A stretch of 64,000 nt of DNA from Pseudomonadota bacterium (GTDB lineage Bacteria; Chloroflexota; UBA5177; JAJPKF01), in the NCBI GenBank assembly GCA_021323865.1, contig JAJPKF010000025.1, forward strand, positions 1 through 64,000, read 5' to 3'. The position numbers and the translations under genes are program-made. This document shows, one piece after another, positions 7,571-16,077 of this stretch; positions within the stretch are counted from its first letter, which is position 1; each line of letters begins with the position of its first letter. The notes beneath the pieces are model-generated. The model was given only the letters and a program-made list of their open reading frames with translations, searched no databases and was not told where the DNA came from.

Positions 7571-9308
7571 TGTGCGCGTTTCAAAGCTCGCGCTGGCACG
7601 CTCCCTGCGTTTGAGACCCGCTTTGGCCTCCACCGTCGCGTCCAGCGCTCCACCCGCTGACCATAGTCCCGCGGACATCAGACGGGTCGCCCGCGACCAA
7701 TTCGGGCATCCGACGCTCAGGCCGGGTCAGGAGCGGGTGATCCGCTCGCTGCTGGCCGGTCGCGACGTCCTCGGCATCCTCCCCACGGGAGGCGGCAAGT
7801 CGCTCGTATATCAGGTGGCCTCGCAGCTGCTGCCCGGCCTGACCGTGGTGGTCTCCCCGCTTCTGGCGCTGATGAAGGACCAAACTGAGGCCCTCGACGA
7901 GCGCGTCGAGGCCGCGGAGCTGAGCAGCGCGCAGAGCGGCCGGGAGGAGCAGATGCAGCTCCAGCGGATTCGACGCGGGGAGACGCGGCTCCTCTTCGTC
8001 ACCCCGGAGCGCTTCGCCAACCGCGACTTCGTGGATGCGCTGCGACAGCGGCCCGTCTCTCTGCTGGCGGTCGACGAGGCTCACTGTGTCTCCCAGTGGG
8101 GACATGACTTTCGTCCCGCCTATCTGGAGCTGGCCGGCGTGGCGGAGTCTCTGGGCCGGCCGGTCCTCCTGGCACTGACGGCCACGGCCGGGCCATCCAC
8201 ACGAGACGAGATCGTCGAGGCGCTGGGGCTCCGGGACCCGGACATCGTCGTTCGCGGCCTCGACCGGCCCAACCTCTTCTTTGAGGTTCGGCGTGCCGTT
8301 CACGTGGGCGACGACCGGCGGATCCTCGAAGCCATCTTTCGGGGAGAGGAGGACAGATACGGCTCGCCGCTGGACGAGCAGCTCCGAGAGGCCATGCAGG
8401 GCAGCGGCATCGTCTACACTCGCACCACCGCCGCCGCCCGGGAGACTGCCGCATGGCTGCGGGAATGGGGCGTCGCGGCAGACTTTTATCACGGACAGCG
8501 CACTGCCAAGGACCGCGACCGTGTGCAGACGGCCTTCATGAGCGGTGACATCCGGGTGGTAGCCGCCACCAACGCCTTCGGCCTGGGCGTCGACAAGCCG
8601 GACGTCCGCTTTGTGCTCCATCGCCAGACGCCCGCCGGCTTGGAGGAGTACTTCCAGGAGGCGGGACGCGCCGGCCGCGACGGAGCATTCAGCCGCTGCA
8701 CCCTCATCCATCGCGGCGCCGACCTGAACAAGGCAGCCTTCCTGTCGAACCGCGGGCTGCCGTCGGCAGAGGCGGTGGCCGCGGTGCGCAGATCGCTCGT
8801 CCTCTATAGGCCAACCCCTCTTTCGCTCATTCGGGCACAGACCGGGTTGAGCCGTTCACAGGCGCTCCGCGTCGTCGCCTTCCTGGACCGTCTGGGCGTG
8901 GTTCGACGAACGGCACGGGGCATCCGCCTGCTGCGGGACTTCAATCCCGAGGATCTCACTGCGGAGCAGCGGGATCACCTCCGGGAGATCGAGCAGAGCC
9001 GCGTACAGATGATGCGCCACTACGCCGAGGGCAGCGGCTGCCGGCGCCGGTTCATCCTCAATTACCTCGGACAGGAGATGGACGCCAAGGCATGCCTCTG
9101 CGATAACCATGCGCTTGGCCGGGTCGACTGCGCGGAACCCGCACGGCCGGATCTCACGGTCGGACGTCGATTGCAGCACGCGACACTCGGATCCGGCGTG
9201 GTGGAGCACGTCGAGAACGGGGAGATCACGGTGCTCTTTGACGATGGCACCTACCGAACACTCGACGTCGGCTTCCTGGAACGAGAGGGGGCCATCGAAA
9301 CAGGATGA
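7548..9308 (+). CDS. RecQ-family ATP-dependent DNA helicase
   Basis: A 586-residue superfamily 2 helicase that unwinds DNA 3'-5' during recombination and repair. It carries motif 0 (HPTLRPGQ), Walker A GILPTGGGKS near residue 77, the DEAH box in AVDEAHCVSQWGHDFRP near residue 172, LTATA, and the arginine-finger motif QEAGRAGRDG. The C-terminal zinc-binding region has CRRRF and ACLCDNH, so the usual fourth cysteine is histidine. It is slightly shorter than Escherichia coli RecQ and lacks a recognisable HRDC domain. The first 40 residues are poorly conserved in character, and an inverted repeat covers the first ATG, so the true start may lie further downstream. The next gene overlaps its stop by 4 bp. 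Confidence 0.93.
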   Translation: MARAQMHHVRVSKLALARSLRLRPALASTVASSAPPADHSPADIRRVARDQFGHPTLRPGQERVIRSLLAGRDVLGILPTGGGKSLVYQVASQLLPGLTVVVSPLLALMKDQTEALDERVEAAELSSAQSGREEQMQLQRIRRGETRLLFVTPERFANRDFVDALRQRPVSLLAVDEAHCVSQWGHDFRPAYLELAGVAESLGRPVLLALTATAGPSTRDEIVEALGLRDPDIVVRGLDRPNLFFEVRRAVHVGDDRRILEAIFRGEEDRYGSPLDEQLREAMQGSGIVYTRTTAAARETAAWLREWGVAADFYHGQRTAKDRDRVQTAFMSGDIRVVAATNAFGLGVDKPDVRFVLHRQTPAGLEEYFQEAGRAGRDGAFSRCTLIHRGADLNKAAFLSNRGLPSAEAVAAVRRSLVLYRPTPLSLIRAQTGLSRSQALRVVAFLDRLGVVRRTARGIRLLRDFNPEDLTAEQRDHLREIEQSRVQMMRHYAEGSGCRRRFILNYLGQEMDAKACLCDNHALGRVDCAEPARPDLTVGRRLQHATLGSGVVEHVENGEITVLFDDGTYRTLDVGFLEREGAIETG

Positions 9309-9904
9309 ATGCGTGGTCCCGGTCCCCGGCACGAGAGTTGCGTCAGAGGCGCTTGATGGTTTTGTTGTCTCCGCAGCTGGTTCGCCGTGAGGCCGCCGTA
9401 GGGCTCAGCGGCGTGCTCCCCGGATTGGGAGCCACCAGCGTTATGACGTTCTTTATGTTGCTGGGGCACCATCTGGGCGCTCGATCCGTACAGGAGCCGG
9501 TTCCACCAAAGCGGATCACCGAGCGCGTCGCCCGCAGGGTGGGGTTGCGCCGTCACATCGACCAAGACCGGCTCACGGCGCTGTCCATAATGGCGCACTT
9601 CGGGTACGGATCCTTCTTCGCGGTCGTCTACCGTATGACGGTCGGTCGCCTGACTCGTCAGCCGGCAGTGGGCGCGCTGTTTGGCCTCGCGCTCTGGGCG
9701 GCCGGCTATCTTGGGTACCTACCGCGGCTCGGCCTCTATCCCTCGGCCGGCGATCGCCCCAAGGGCCGGGTCGCAGTCGTGGCCGGCAGCCACCTCGTCT
9801 GGGGAGCCGCTCTTGCCCTCTTCTCTCGTATGCCGACCGGCCGGCCGGGCTTTCCGTCCCTCCAGGGCTTCTGGGTCAGGTCGACGGCTCAGGGGCATCG
9901 CTAG
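9305..9904 (+). CDS. Integral membrane protein, DUF1440/YagU-like
   Basis: A 199-residue membrane protein whose ATG overlaps the recQ stop (ATGA, 9305-9308), so it is translated from the same mRNA. Hydrophobic segments lie near residues 28-55, 90-115, 120-140 and 155-175. The central portion, with HFGYGSFFAVVYRM followed by AVGALFGLALWAAGYLGYLP and a late GSHLVWGAALAL, resembles DUF1440-type inner-membrane proteins of unknown function. The link to RecQ is positional only; no enzymatic motif is seen. An intrinsic terminator follows 5 nt after the stop. Confidence 0.75.
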   Translation: MNAWSRSPARELRQRRLMVLLSPQLVRREAAVGLSGVLPGLGATSVMTFFMLLGHHLGARSVQEPVPPKRITERVARRVGLRRHIDQDRLTALSIMAHFGYGSFFAVVYRMTVGRLTRQPAVGALFGLALWAAGYLGYLPRLGLYPSAGDRPKGRVAVVAGSHLVWGAALALFSRMPTGRPGFPSLQGFWVRSTAQGHR

Positions 9905-9908
9905 GAGT

Positions 9909-9936
9909 CCGGCGCAGCGCCGGGATCCCGTCTTTT
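9909..9936 (+). terminator. Intrinsic terminator of the recQ operon
   Basis: CCGGCGC (9909-9915) and GCGCCGG (9917-9923) form a GC-rich hairpin, followed by GATCCCG and TCTTTTT (to 9936). This is the clearest T-tailed terminator in the window and starts 5 nt after the membrane-protein stop. Confidence 0.8.
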
Positions 9937-10330
9937 TACTGCCCGTCTGAGGCACAGAGCGCTCGGCCGAACAAACGACTCCGGGGATTTCCATCAGAGG
10001 GTGGCAGGTCCTGGCGGGCCGACAGCGGGAGCTCGGACACCGGCCGCGACGGCCAGCCGCTCTATTACTGCCGCTCCCTCCAGCTTGTGGGCGATGGTGG
10101 CATTTCCCTCTGCCCCACGACGAAAGGAGTCGCTTTGTGTCCTTGCCGGCCTTGTGAAACCGGCAGCCGAATCTCGCCCCCCATCTCGGTCGTCCAAGCT
10201 GACGCGAATACGTCTAAGCGCGGACCGAACGAGTCTGGGTGTGACAATTCGGAATGAAGCGCCTTTCTGCGGCATCCGTGAGAAGACGCTCGAGGTCTCC
10301 GTCTGCCATGAGCTTTCGTAGGGTATCCGG
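9937..10330. other. 394-nt gap with no clear gene
   Basis: No supported gene. A 26-codon basic frame (10254-10334, MKRLSAASVRRRSRSPSAMS start) ends in a GTGA overlap with the next gene and could be a leader peptide. It lacks a ribosome-binding site. A leftward frame of 62 codons overlaps the same stretch and the next gene's 5' end, and I treat it as a shadow. Confidence 0.4.
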
Positions 10331-11110
10331 GTGAACTACCAAGATCGGATTCACGAAGCGTGGCCGTTCGATTGGCCTGCGCGCACACTCTTCTCCGGGC
10401 ATGTCGGATCAATGGCTCATGGCACCCACCTGCCCTCAGATGACCCGGAGTCCGTTGACGACGTGGATGTTATGTGGATCGTGCAGCCGCCCCGGCGATT
10501 TGTCTACGGACTGAATAAGTGGGAGCACTGGACGCCACCGGCGGGGACGTACGACGAGCTCGACATCATCTGTTACTCCGTCTCGAAGCTCTCGCACCTG
10601 TTGCTCAAGGCCAATCCGAATGTGATGGGGCTCCTTTGGTTGCCCGAATCCGTGCGGCTTGAGGGGCATCCTCTGTGGGATGAGTGGATCCCGAACCGGC
10701 AGGCGTTCCTCAGCCGGCGAGTCTTCGACGCCTTCATCGGCTATGCTGTCGCGCAGCTGCGACGGGCAGGGCATCCCAACCACATGGGACGGCTGGGCAA
10801 GGAGCGGCGGGCGCAATTCGAGCGTCATCACTACTCGCCCAAGAACTGTGCTCACTGCCTCCGGCTCCTCAGGATGGGACTGGAGCTTGCCGAGACGGGA
10901 GAGATGCACGTTGACCGGACGGGTATTGATGCCGAGGAGATCAAGGCAATCAAGCGGGGCGAATGGACGCTCGCTCAGATTGAGCGTGAGGCAGAGAAGG
11001 GTCTGGCCCGGCTGCGAGAGGTGGAAGAATCTTCCAAACTTGCTGCCGAGCCCAACACGGCGGTCATCGAGCCGCTCGTGATGCGCACCATCGAGGCCTT
11101 GTGGGACTGA
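10331..11110 (+). CDS. Predicted nucleotidyltransferase (Pol beta superfamily)
   Basis: A 259-residue protein starting at GTG. Near residue 20 it has FSGHVGSMAHGTHLP, the GS motif of the polymerase-beta nucleotidyltransferase fold, followed by DDVDVMWI with the paired acidic metal ligands and ELDIICYS supplying the third acidic residue. The order and spacing match stand-alone predicted nucleotidyltransferases of the COG3541 (YcgL) type. Residues 95-245 are helical and include KERRAQFERHHYSPKNCAHC. The product of the reaction is unknown for the family. It sits alone downstream of a terminator, with no antitoxin-like partner beside it. A toxin or defence role was considered but has no contextual support. 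Confidence 0.8.
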   Translation: MNYQDRIHEAWPFDWPARTLFSGHVGSMAHGTHLPSDDPESVDDVDVMWIVQPPRRFVYGLNKWEHWTPPAGTYDELDIICYSVSKLSHLLLKANPNVMGLLWLPESVRLEGHPLWDEWIPNRQAFLSRRVFDAFIGYAVAQLRRAGHPNHMGRLGKERRAQFERHHYSPKNCAHCLRLLRMGLELAETGEMHVDRTGIDAEEIKAIKRGEWTLAQIEREAEKGLARLREVEESSKLAAEPNTAVIEPLVMRTIEALWD

Positions 11111-11177
11111 CCGTTCGTGGCCTCAGGACCGGTAGCCTGGCTCAGCCGTGCACTAAACTCCTATCCGTCACCGCCCG

Positions 11178-13052
11178 CTAGGGCCCGGATACGATCGACA
11201 CCGTCACCGTTGAGGTGTAGGTCGTGGCGTAGGCGGAGCTGGGGACACTGAGGCCCAACGGCGTGCCCGAGCCGGACAGGTTCGCCGGCGTAAACACGTA
11301 TGACCCATCGCCGGTGTTGCTGGCTGCCGATGCGACCTTCACGGCGGCTCCGCCGTCGAGCGCCGTCGTACCGGAGATGGAGATCGACGGGGGACCGGTG
11401 ACGCCCAGGCACGAGGTGCCGGTACTGCACGCAACCGTCGGCGGCCCTATGAACAGCGAGCCGGCCGGAAGAGAATCACCGCCGGCCGGACATTGACCGC
11501 TGGGCGCCGTGCAGGTCAGTCGCGAAGCTTGAAAGGTGATGTTCCATCCACCACAGGCGTTGTCGGTGGCCGTATACGTCGCGAGCGTGGTGTAGATGGT
11601 CTGGTTGGAGCCGTTCAACGTCGTCGAGAAGGACCCCGGCCCGGCCCCGGAGACGGATGGCGTTCCGGCGGTACAGGTTGAGGGAGTCACGGCGCTGGAG
11701 GTCGCGCCCGAGCTGGAGCCGACGAAGTTATTGGCCACCACGGTAAACGTATAGCTGGTCCCGTTGGTGAGCCCGCTGATGGCGACGGCCGTCGAGCTCG
11801 AGCCAACCGTGACCGGCGTGCAGGAGGGAGAGCAGCTCACGGTGTACCCGGTGATGGGCATGCCGCCCGTGGAGACCGGCGCCGTCCAGCTGATGGTCGC
11901 CGTTCCACTCCCCGGCACCGCGCTGACGCCCGTGGGGGTTCCCGGCGTGGTGGGTGGGTTGTAGGCCTCGACCGTCGACAGGTAGCTGCCGTTGTTTCCG
12001 CCAATCACGTAGACCTGTCCGTCGGAGCCGACCGCCACGCCGGCGTTCTGCCGAGCCGTCGGCAGCGGCGTCAGCACCGAGGAGGCACAGCCGCTGCCGC
12101 TATCGCCGGTCGAGCAGGCCCAGGTATTCGAGGTTGGATTGTAGACCTCGACCAGGGGAAGGTTGGACCCGTTACTGCCCCCAACAACGTAGATGAGGCC
12201 ACTGGCTGTCACACCGGCGCTCGCCGCCCGTGCGGTGGGCATGGCGGCGAGGGTCGTAGAGGAGCAGCGGGAGGCGGCATCACCGACCGAGCAGGTCCAG
12301 GTTCGGGTGGTGGTGTTGTACGCTTCGACGACCTTGGTGTAGGTGGAGGCGCCCGTCTGTCCGCCGATGGCATAGATCAGGCCGTTTGAGCCTACTGCCA
12401 CCGCGAAATTGGACCGGGCCGTGGGCATAGCCACCGGTGGGGTGGAGGTCGTGCTGCATCCCGTCACCGTGGTCGAGCAGTACCACTTCAGCGCGCTCGG
12501 GCTCCATGCCTCGACGGTGCTCAGATAGCTCGACCCATTGGTGCCGCCCATGGCGTAGATCAGTCCATCCGGGCCGACCGCCGCCCTGAGATACGCGCGC
12601 GCCGTGGGCATGCCCGTGAGCGCGGTCCAACTGTCTCCAGAGACCGAGTATGACTCCGCGGTCGTCTGGTAGCCCGACGAGTTCTGTCCGCCGAAAACGT
12701 AGATGGTCGAGCCGCTGATGGCGGCGCCGGTTCCGGCCCGGGCTGTACCATCCGCGGTCTTCGAGCTCCAGGTGTTGCCGGTGGGGGAATAGGCCTGGTT
12801 GGCTCCCGTGTAGCTCGCGCTTGCCGTCTGTCCTCCCAGGGCATAGAGGCTGGTGGCGGTCGGGGCGTTGACGAGACTCAGGCTTGCCCGGGCCGTGGTC
12901 ATGGGGCTCAGGGTGCTGGAGGAGCAACCGGAGGCGGAATCGCCCGTTGAGCACGACCAGGTGTTGACTCCTCCGGCGGCATATGCCGGCGCGTGAACGA
13001 GGGCCAGGACAGTTAGGGCTGCCACTGCGATCAGGGACCCGAGCCGCCTCAT
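11178..13052 (-). CDS. Secreted Kelch-repeat, FnIII and WxL-like domain protein
   Basis: A 624-residue surface protein with a GGAGG-led ATG and a signal peptide (residues 1-26, ending AYAAGG). From about residue 45 to 355 it has six or seven Kelch-type blades (GLIYAMGGTNGSS, GLIYVVGGSNGS, GQVYVIGGNNGS; each ends in a VEAYNP/VEVYNP-like strand). A fibronectin type III domain follows (PGTPTGVSAVPGSGTATISW, near residues 372-460). The C-terminal 160 residues match the neighbouring 201-residue protein: GWNITFQAS, QCPAGGDSLP, AVKVASAASN and a final STVTVSIVSGP, an arrangement of WxL cell-wall-binding domains. It is the last gene of a three-gene minus-strand operon, 36 nt after the DUF916-like gene. 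The WxL domain would hold the propeller at the surface; the ligand is unknown. Confidence 0.85.
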   Translation of the reverse strand: MRRLGSLIAVAALTVLALVHAPAYAAGGVNTWSCSTGDSASGCSSSTLSPMTTARASLSLVNAPTATSLYALGGQTASASYTGANQAYSPTGNTWSSKTADGTARAGTGAAISGSTIYVFGGQNSSGYQTTAESYSVSGDSWTALTGMPTARAYLRAAVGPDGLIYAMGGTNGSSYLSTVEAWSPSALKWYCSTTVTGCSTTSTPPVAMPTARSNFAVAVGSNGLIYAIGGQTGASTYTKVVEAYNTTTRTWTCSVGDAASRCSSTTLAAMPTARAASAGVTASGLIYVVGGSNGSNLPLVEVYNPTSNTWACSTGDSGSGCASSVLTPLPTARQNAGVAVGSDGQVYVIGGNNGSYLSTVEAYNPPTTPGTPTGVSAVPGSGTATISWTAPVSTGGMPITGYTVSCSPSCTPVTVGSSSTAVAISGLTNGTSYTFTVVANNFVGSSSGATSSAVTPSTCTAGTPSVSGAGPGSFSTTLNGSNQTIYTTLATYTATDNACGGWNITFQASRLTCTAPSGQCPAGGDSLPAGSLFIGPPTVACSTGTSCLGVTGPPSISISGTTALDGGAAVKVASAASNTGDGSYVFTPANLSGSGTPLGLSVPSSAYATTYTSTVTVSIVSGP

Positions 13053-13088
13053 GGCTGACCTCCGGTGAGGGTGACGCGTCCTGGTGCG

Positions 13089-14129
13089 CTACTCGGTCGG
13101 TGTTCGGCTCGCCGGCCGGCGTCGCCGTCCGAGCAGGAACGCGGCAAAGGAGAGCAGCAACGCGCCACAGATGCCGATCGCCAGTGGAGCGGTCGAGCCG
13201 TGACCGACACCGAGCTGGCTGATAGGCCCGCTCTGTGGGACGTTCGGGCGCCGAGGCGGTGGCGCCGGCGGCGACACCCGGACCTTCCCTTTCCACGCGG
13301 CCGTACCACCGTGATAGCTCAGCTGTACGGAAGCCCGATACCGGCCGTAGCGAACCTTCGCCGGCCAGGGAACGGGGTATGCCACCTTGGTACCGGGAAC
13401 CATGGTATCCAAGAACAATCGCCGGCTCAGGATGGGTCGCGTTGCCCCCACGCGGGTGACCCGAAGAAGGAAGTGGGCCCGGGCCAGTAACCGCCCGGTG
13501 TTCCGGATATGCGTGACGACATACAGACCGGTCGGCTGATTCTCAGCCGCCACGCGGGTGACCGCCAGGCGCCGGTGCATCCGGCCGGGGACGGTCACCA
13601 CCACGGCGGCGACCACCCGCAGCTGGAGTCTGAGCGCTCCGAACCCTTGGGAAGCTCCGACAGCCGTGGGCACAAACGCCGTCAGGCCACCGATGTGCTT
13701 CCCTGGGTGCGCCGTCGCCGGCACATGAACCGTGAAAGGGATGACACGGGCCTGTCCAGGCGCCAGATGCACCCGGCTCGTCGCCAGATGGATCCATTTG
13801 CTCACCCGACGGCGGGGATCCGTGGGCAGATTGTAGGATATGCCGCCGTACACGGCGCTTCGCGCGTCGACCGGTACCAAACGTGCCGTGCCGGGCCGGC
13901 CGCCCAGATTGGCCAGCGAAGCATAGAGACGGACGGTCGAGCCGGGCCGGGCGTCAATGCGGAAATAGCCCGGCCCATTCACCTGCTGGCCGCGCGCATT
14001 GCTCGGAGTCAACCGGATTCGCGCGGGTGGGCTCGAGGCGGCCGCCGCAGACGCGGCCCCCAGAGGCAGCAGGAGGCCGATGAGCGTGAGGGCGGAAGCC
14101 ACCAAGATACACGATCGATTGATCGCCAC
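13089..14129 (-). CDS. DUF916-type WxL-interacting membrane-anchored protein
   Basis: A 346-residue protein starting at GTG with GGAG 7 nt upstream. Residues 1-32 are a signal peptide. Residues 35-170 resemble DUF916 (WxL-interacting protein, peptidoglycan-binding domain): GPGYFRIDARPGSTVRLYAS, KWIHLATSRVHLAPGQARVI and PFTVHVPATAHPGKHIGGL. Residues 175-290 correspond to the DUF3324-like second immunoglobulin-type domain. A proline-rich linker leads to one transmembrane helix (GICGALLLSFAAFLLGRRRR) and a short basic tail. In Firmicutes, proteins of this architecture are encoded with WxL proteins and bind them, which is exactly the arrangement here (WxL gene 81 nt before, Kelch-WxL gene 36 nt after). 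Confidence 0.83.
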   Translation of the reverse strand: MAINRSCILVASALTLIGLLLPLGAASAAAASSPPARIRLTPSNARGQQVNGPGYFRIDARPGSTVRLYASLANLGGRPGTARLVPVDARSAVYGGISYNLPTDPRRRVSKWIHLATSRVHLAPGQARVIPFTVHVPATAHPGKHIGGLTAFVPTAVGASQGFGALRLQLRVVAAVVVTVPGRMHRRLAVTRVAAENQPTGLYVVTHIRNTGRLLARAHFLLRVTRVGATRPILSRRLFLDTMVPGTKVAYPVPWPAKVRYGRYRASVQLSYHGGTAAWKGKVRVSPPAPPPRRPNVPQSGPISQLGVGHGSTAPLAIGICGALLLSFAAFLLGRRRRPASRTPTE

Positions 14130-14210
14130 GATGGGTCTCCTTCTCCTTCGATCTGTGGATCTGATTGCGGGCCTGGAGGACGGCCGTGCCGCCCTCCAGG
14201 CTGTTGACGG

Positions 14211-14816
14211 TTACGGTCCCGAAACGACGGAGACCGTCAGGGTCGAGTTGTAGGTCGAGGCATAGGCATAGCTGGGAACGGCCAGCGTGAGGGCGTTGCC
14301 GGCGCCGCCGAGCTGGCCAGGTGTGAATGTGTAGGTGCCCATGCCCTTGTTGGCGGCCGCGGATGCGACCTTGACCGCCGACCCGCCGTCGAGGGCGGTA
14401 TTCGCGACGATGCTTACCGTGGGGGCCGAGGCCCGGCCGGCGCAGTCCGTGCCTGAGTTGCAAGCCACCGTCTCGGGGGCCATGAGCAGCGAGCCGGTGG
14501 GCAGAGAATCGCCTCCCGCGGGACACTGACCGGTGCCGGCCGTACAGGCGAACTGCGTGGCCTGGAAGGTCACGTTCCAGCCGTGTCCGGTCCCCGTGGT
14601 ATCCGAGGCCTGATAGTTGGCGAGGGTGGTGGCGACAGTCTGGTCAGAGCCGTTCAGGGTGGCCGCGAAGGTCCCAGGAGCGGCGCCGGAGATCGTCAGG
14701 CCCGATCCGGCGCTGACGGTGAGGGAGGTACTACCGCCGGCGGCCAGGGCCGCCGTGCTGCCGCCGATGAGCAGCGCCGCGGCGAGCGACGCGGGTAGGA
14801 GGATGATGCGTTTCAT
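14211..14816 (-). CDS. Small secreted WxL-like domain protein
   Basis: A 201-residue protein and the first gene of the WxL-like operon. The chosen ATG (14816) gives the typical signal MKRIILLPASLAAALLIGGS; a GTG four codons earlier is also open, and GAAAGGTG lies 9 nt before the ATG. The mature protein is a single WxL-like domain: GHGWNVTFQATQF, CPAGGDSLPTGSLL, AVKVASAAANKGMGTYTF, and the C-terminal YNSTLTVSVVSGP. The stretch AVKVASAAANKGMGT is highly characteristic of WxL domains. It lacks any extra module, so it is probably the abundant wall- or complex-binding subunit. The first Trp of the classical W-x-L is kept only as GWNV, and the second appears as LTV rather than LTW. Confidence 0.85.
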   Translation of the reverse strand: MKRIILLPASLAAALLIGGSTAALAAGGSTSLTVSAGSGLTISGAAPGTFAATLNGSDQTVATTLANYQASDTTGTGHGWNVTFQATQFACTAGTGQCPAGGDSLPTGSLLMAPETVACNSGTDCAGRASAPTVSIVANTALDGGSAVKVASAAANKGMGTYTFTPGQLGGAGNALTLAVPSYAYASTYNSTLTVSVVSGP

Positions 14817-15307
14817 GCCAAGGAACACCTTTCGTGTGAGGTGGGCAGGCGAATATCCTGCCCGTGGGTCGCGGGGCCGCCGGGATCACCGAATAGGCCG
14901 TGCGTCCCAAGCTCCGGATCAGTGGGACACCCGGTTCAGCCATCCGGGCCTACGCTGTTCACCTCTCGGGATATCCGCAATAGTACCGGGCCAGCCCGAT
15001 GGTCCTATTCATCCGCGGCTTGACAGGTGAGGCCCTCAGGTGCGCCCCGGAGCCCCGCGGGGCCACTGGGCAGAGACGGACTTCGATCTGGGTGAGACGG
15101 AACGCGTTCCCGGCGCACGCCGCCTGCAGCCGGTGCCAAGGGCTGTCTAGCTCAGCAAGAGGCCGTGGCCCGCATCGATGAAATGAGCAGCCTTGGAAGC
15201 AGAACGGCAGCCAAGGGACTGCTGCCGTGGTCTGTCAAACCCAGATTTCGTCGGCGACTTTCCTGGGCTCGCTCACATGGAAGGTGGGTCGGCTCCAGGC
15301 CAGTCCT
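14817..15307. other. 491-nt intergenic region upstream of the WxL-like operon
   Basis: No supported gene on either strand. It should contain the promoter and leader of the WxL-like operon (reading left) and the 3' end of the DinB-family gene. On the minus strand, about 14870-14960, an imperfect GC-rich structure contains GGCTGAACC and TTGGGACGCACGGCC, which superficially recalls a c-di-GMP-I aptamer. The helices do not fit, so it is not annotated as a riboswitch. Confidence 0.4.
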
Positions 15308-15826
15308 CTACTCCCCGGTCTCGCCATCGATGCCCTCGCGAAAAAGATCGGCGTGGCCGTTGTGCCGGGCATACTCTTCGATCATGTGAGCAAGGATCCA
15401 CCGGAGCATGACGGGTTGGCCGTCCCATTCCCGGGCTGCCGGGCTGTCGAGACCCTCCATGGCTGCTGCATTTTGGCGTGCGACTGCGCAGGCCTCCTTC
15501 CAGGAGCTGAGCACCTCCTCGGGCGTATGGGAATCGAGGTCCTGCCAATCGCCGTCGGGTTTGTCCGGCAATGGGGAATACAGGCGGAAGTGATCCTGGC
15601 GGTTCAGGAGGATGTCCTCGAACCAGAAGTACTCCACCTCTGTCATGTGCCGGAGCAGTCCCAGCAGCGTCATCGGTGAGGGCGGCACGACCCGCTCCTT
15701 GAGCTGGTCGCCCGTCAGGCCCGAGCACTTCCACTCCAGGGTGTCCCTCTGGTAATCCAAGAAGCCGTTCAGCACATCGCGCTCGGACCCACTCAGAGGT
15801 GGAAACCGTCGTTCGGACGCTCTCAT
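15308..15826 (-). CDS. DinB-family (DUF664) protein, putative thiol transferase
   Basis: A 172-residue protein starting at ATG 15826 with AAGGA 7 nt upstream. It is a four-helix-bundle DinB/DUF664 protein: a first helix SERDVLNGFLDYQRDTLEWK, the conserved LLRHMTEVEYFWFEDIL with the first metal-binding histidine, and WILAHMIEEYARHNGHADLF with two further histidines near residues 148-160. These three histidines are the usual metal triad. In Actinobacteria many members use mycothiol as co-substrate in detoxification; here the thiol is unknown. It is not clearly in an operon with its neighbours (248 nt to the next gene upstream). Confidence 0.88.
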   Translation of the reverse strand: MRASERRFPPLSGSERDVLNGFLDYQRDTLEWKCSGLTGDQLKERVVPPSPMTLLGLLRHMTEVEYFWFEDILLNRQDHFRLYSPLPDKPDGDWQDLDSHTPEEVLSSWKEACAVARQNAAAMEGLDSPAAREWDGQPVMLRWILAHMIEEYARHNGHADLFREGIDGETGE

Positions 15827-16077
15827 CAATCATTCCTTTCGAGTCGGCCCTTGCCCCCGTGGGTGGGCCCGCCATCGATCACCAGCGCAGGAGAGTGCCA
15901 GTCGGGAGGACGTCGTTCGGCGATTGGGTTGATTCAGTGTCAGGCGAACCCGACGACTCGTTCGCTTTTCAAGTCTGCCGGAAACGGGCTGGCCAGATAC
16001 GTCTCTCGGTCGTGGAGGGGCGTACCTCCCCTGGCAGTAGGCGCTCGAGGCGGTCGCCGTGCGGCCGGACAGAGCCG

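Noticed and set aside
7581-8711. 376-codon frame opposite recQ
   Set aside because: Shadow of the helicase; no domain features.
10214-10402. 62-codon leftward frame before the nucleotidyltransferase
   Set aside because: It looks protein-like in part (ILVVHPDTLRKLMADGDLER) but overlaps the 5' end of the nucleotidyltransferase and has no clear ribosome-binding site.
10331-11110. Nucleotidyltransferase as part of a toxin-antitoxin or defence pair
   Set aside because: No partner gene is adjacent, and the sequence fits stand-alone predicted nucleotidyltransferases.
14860-14960. c-di-GMP-I riboswitch-like sequence before the WxL-like operon (minus strand)
   Set aside because: GGCTGAACC and GGGACGCACGGCC resemble parts of the aptamer, but the intervening helix pairs GTCCC with GGGAC instead of the expected stem and no tetraloop receptor is seen.
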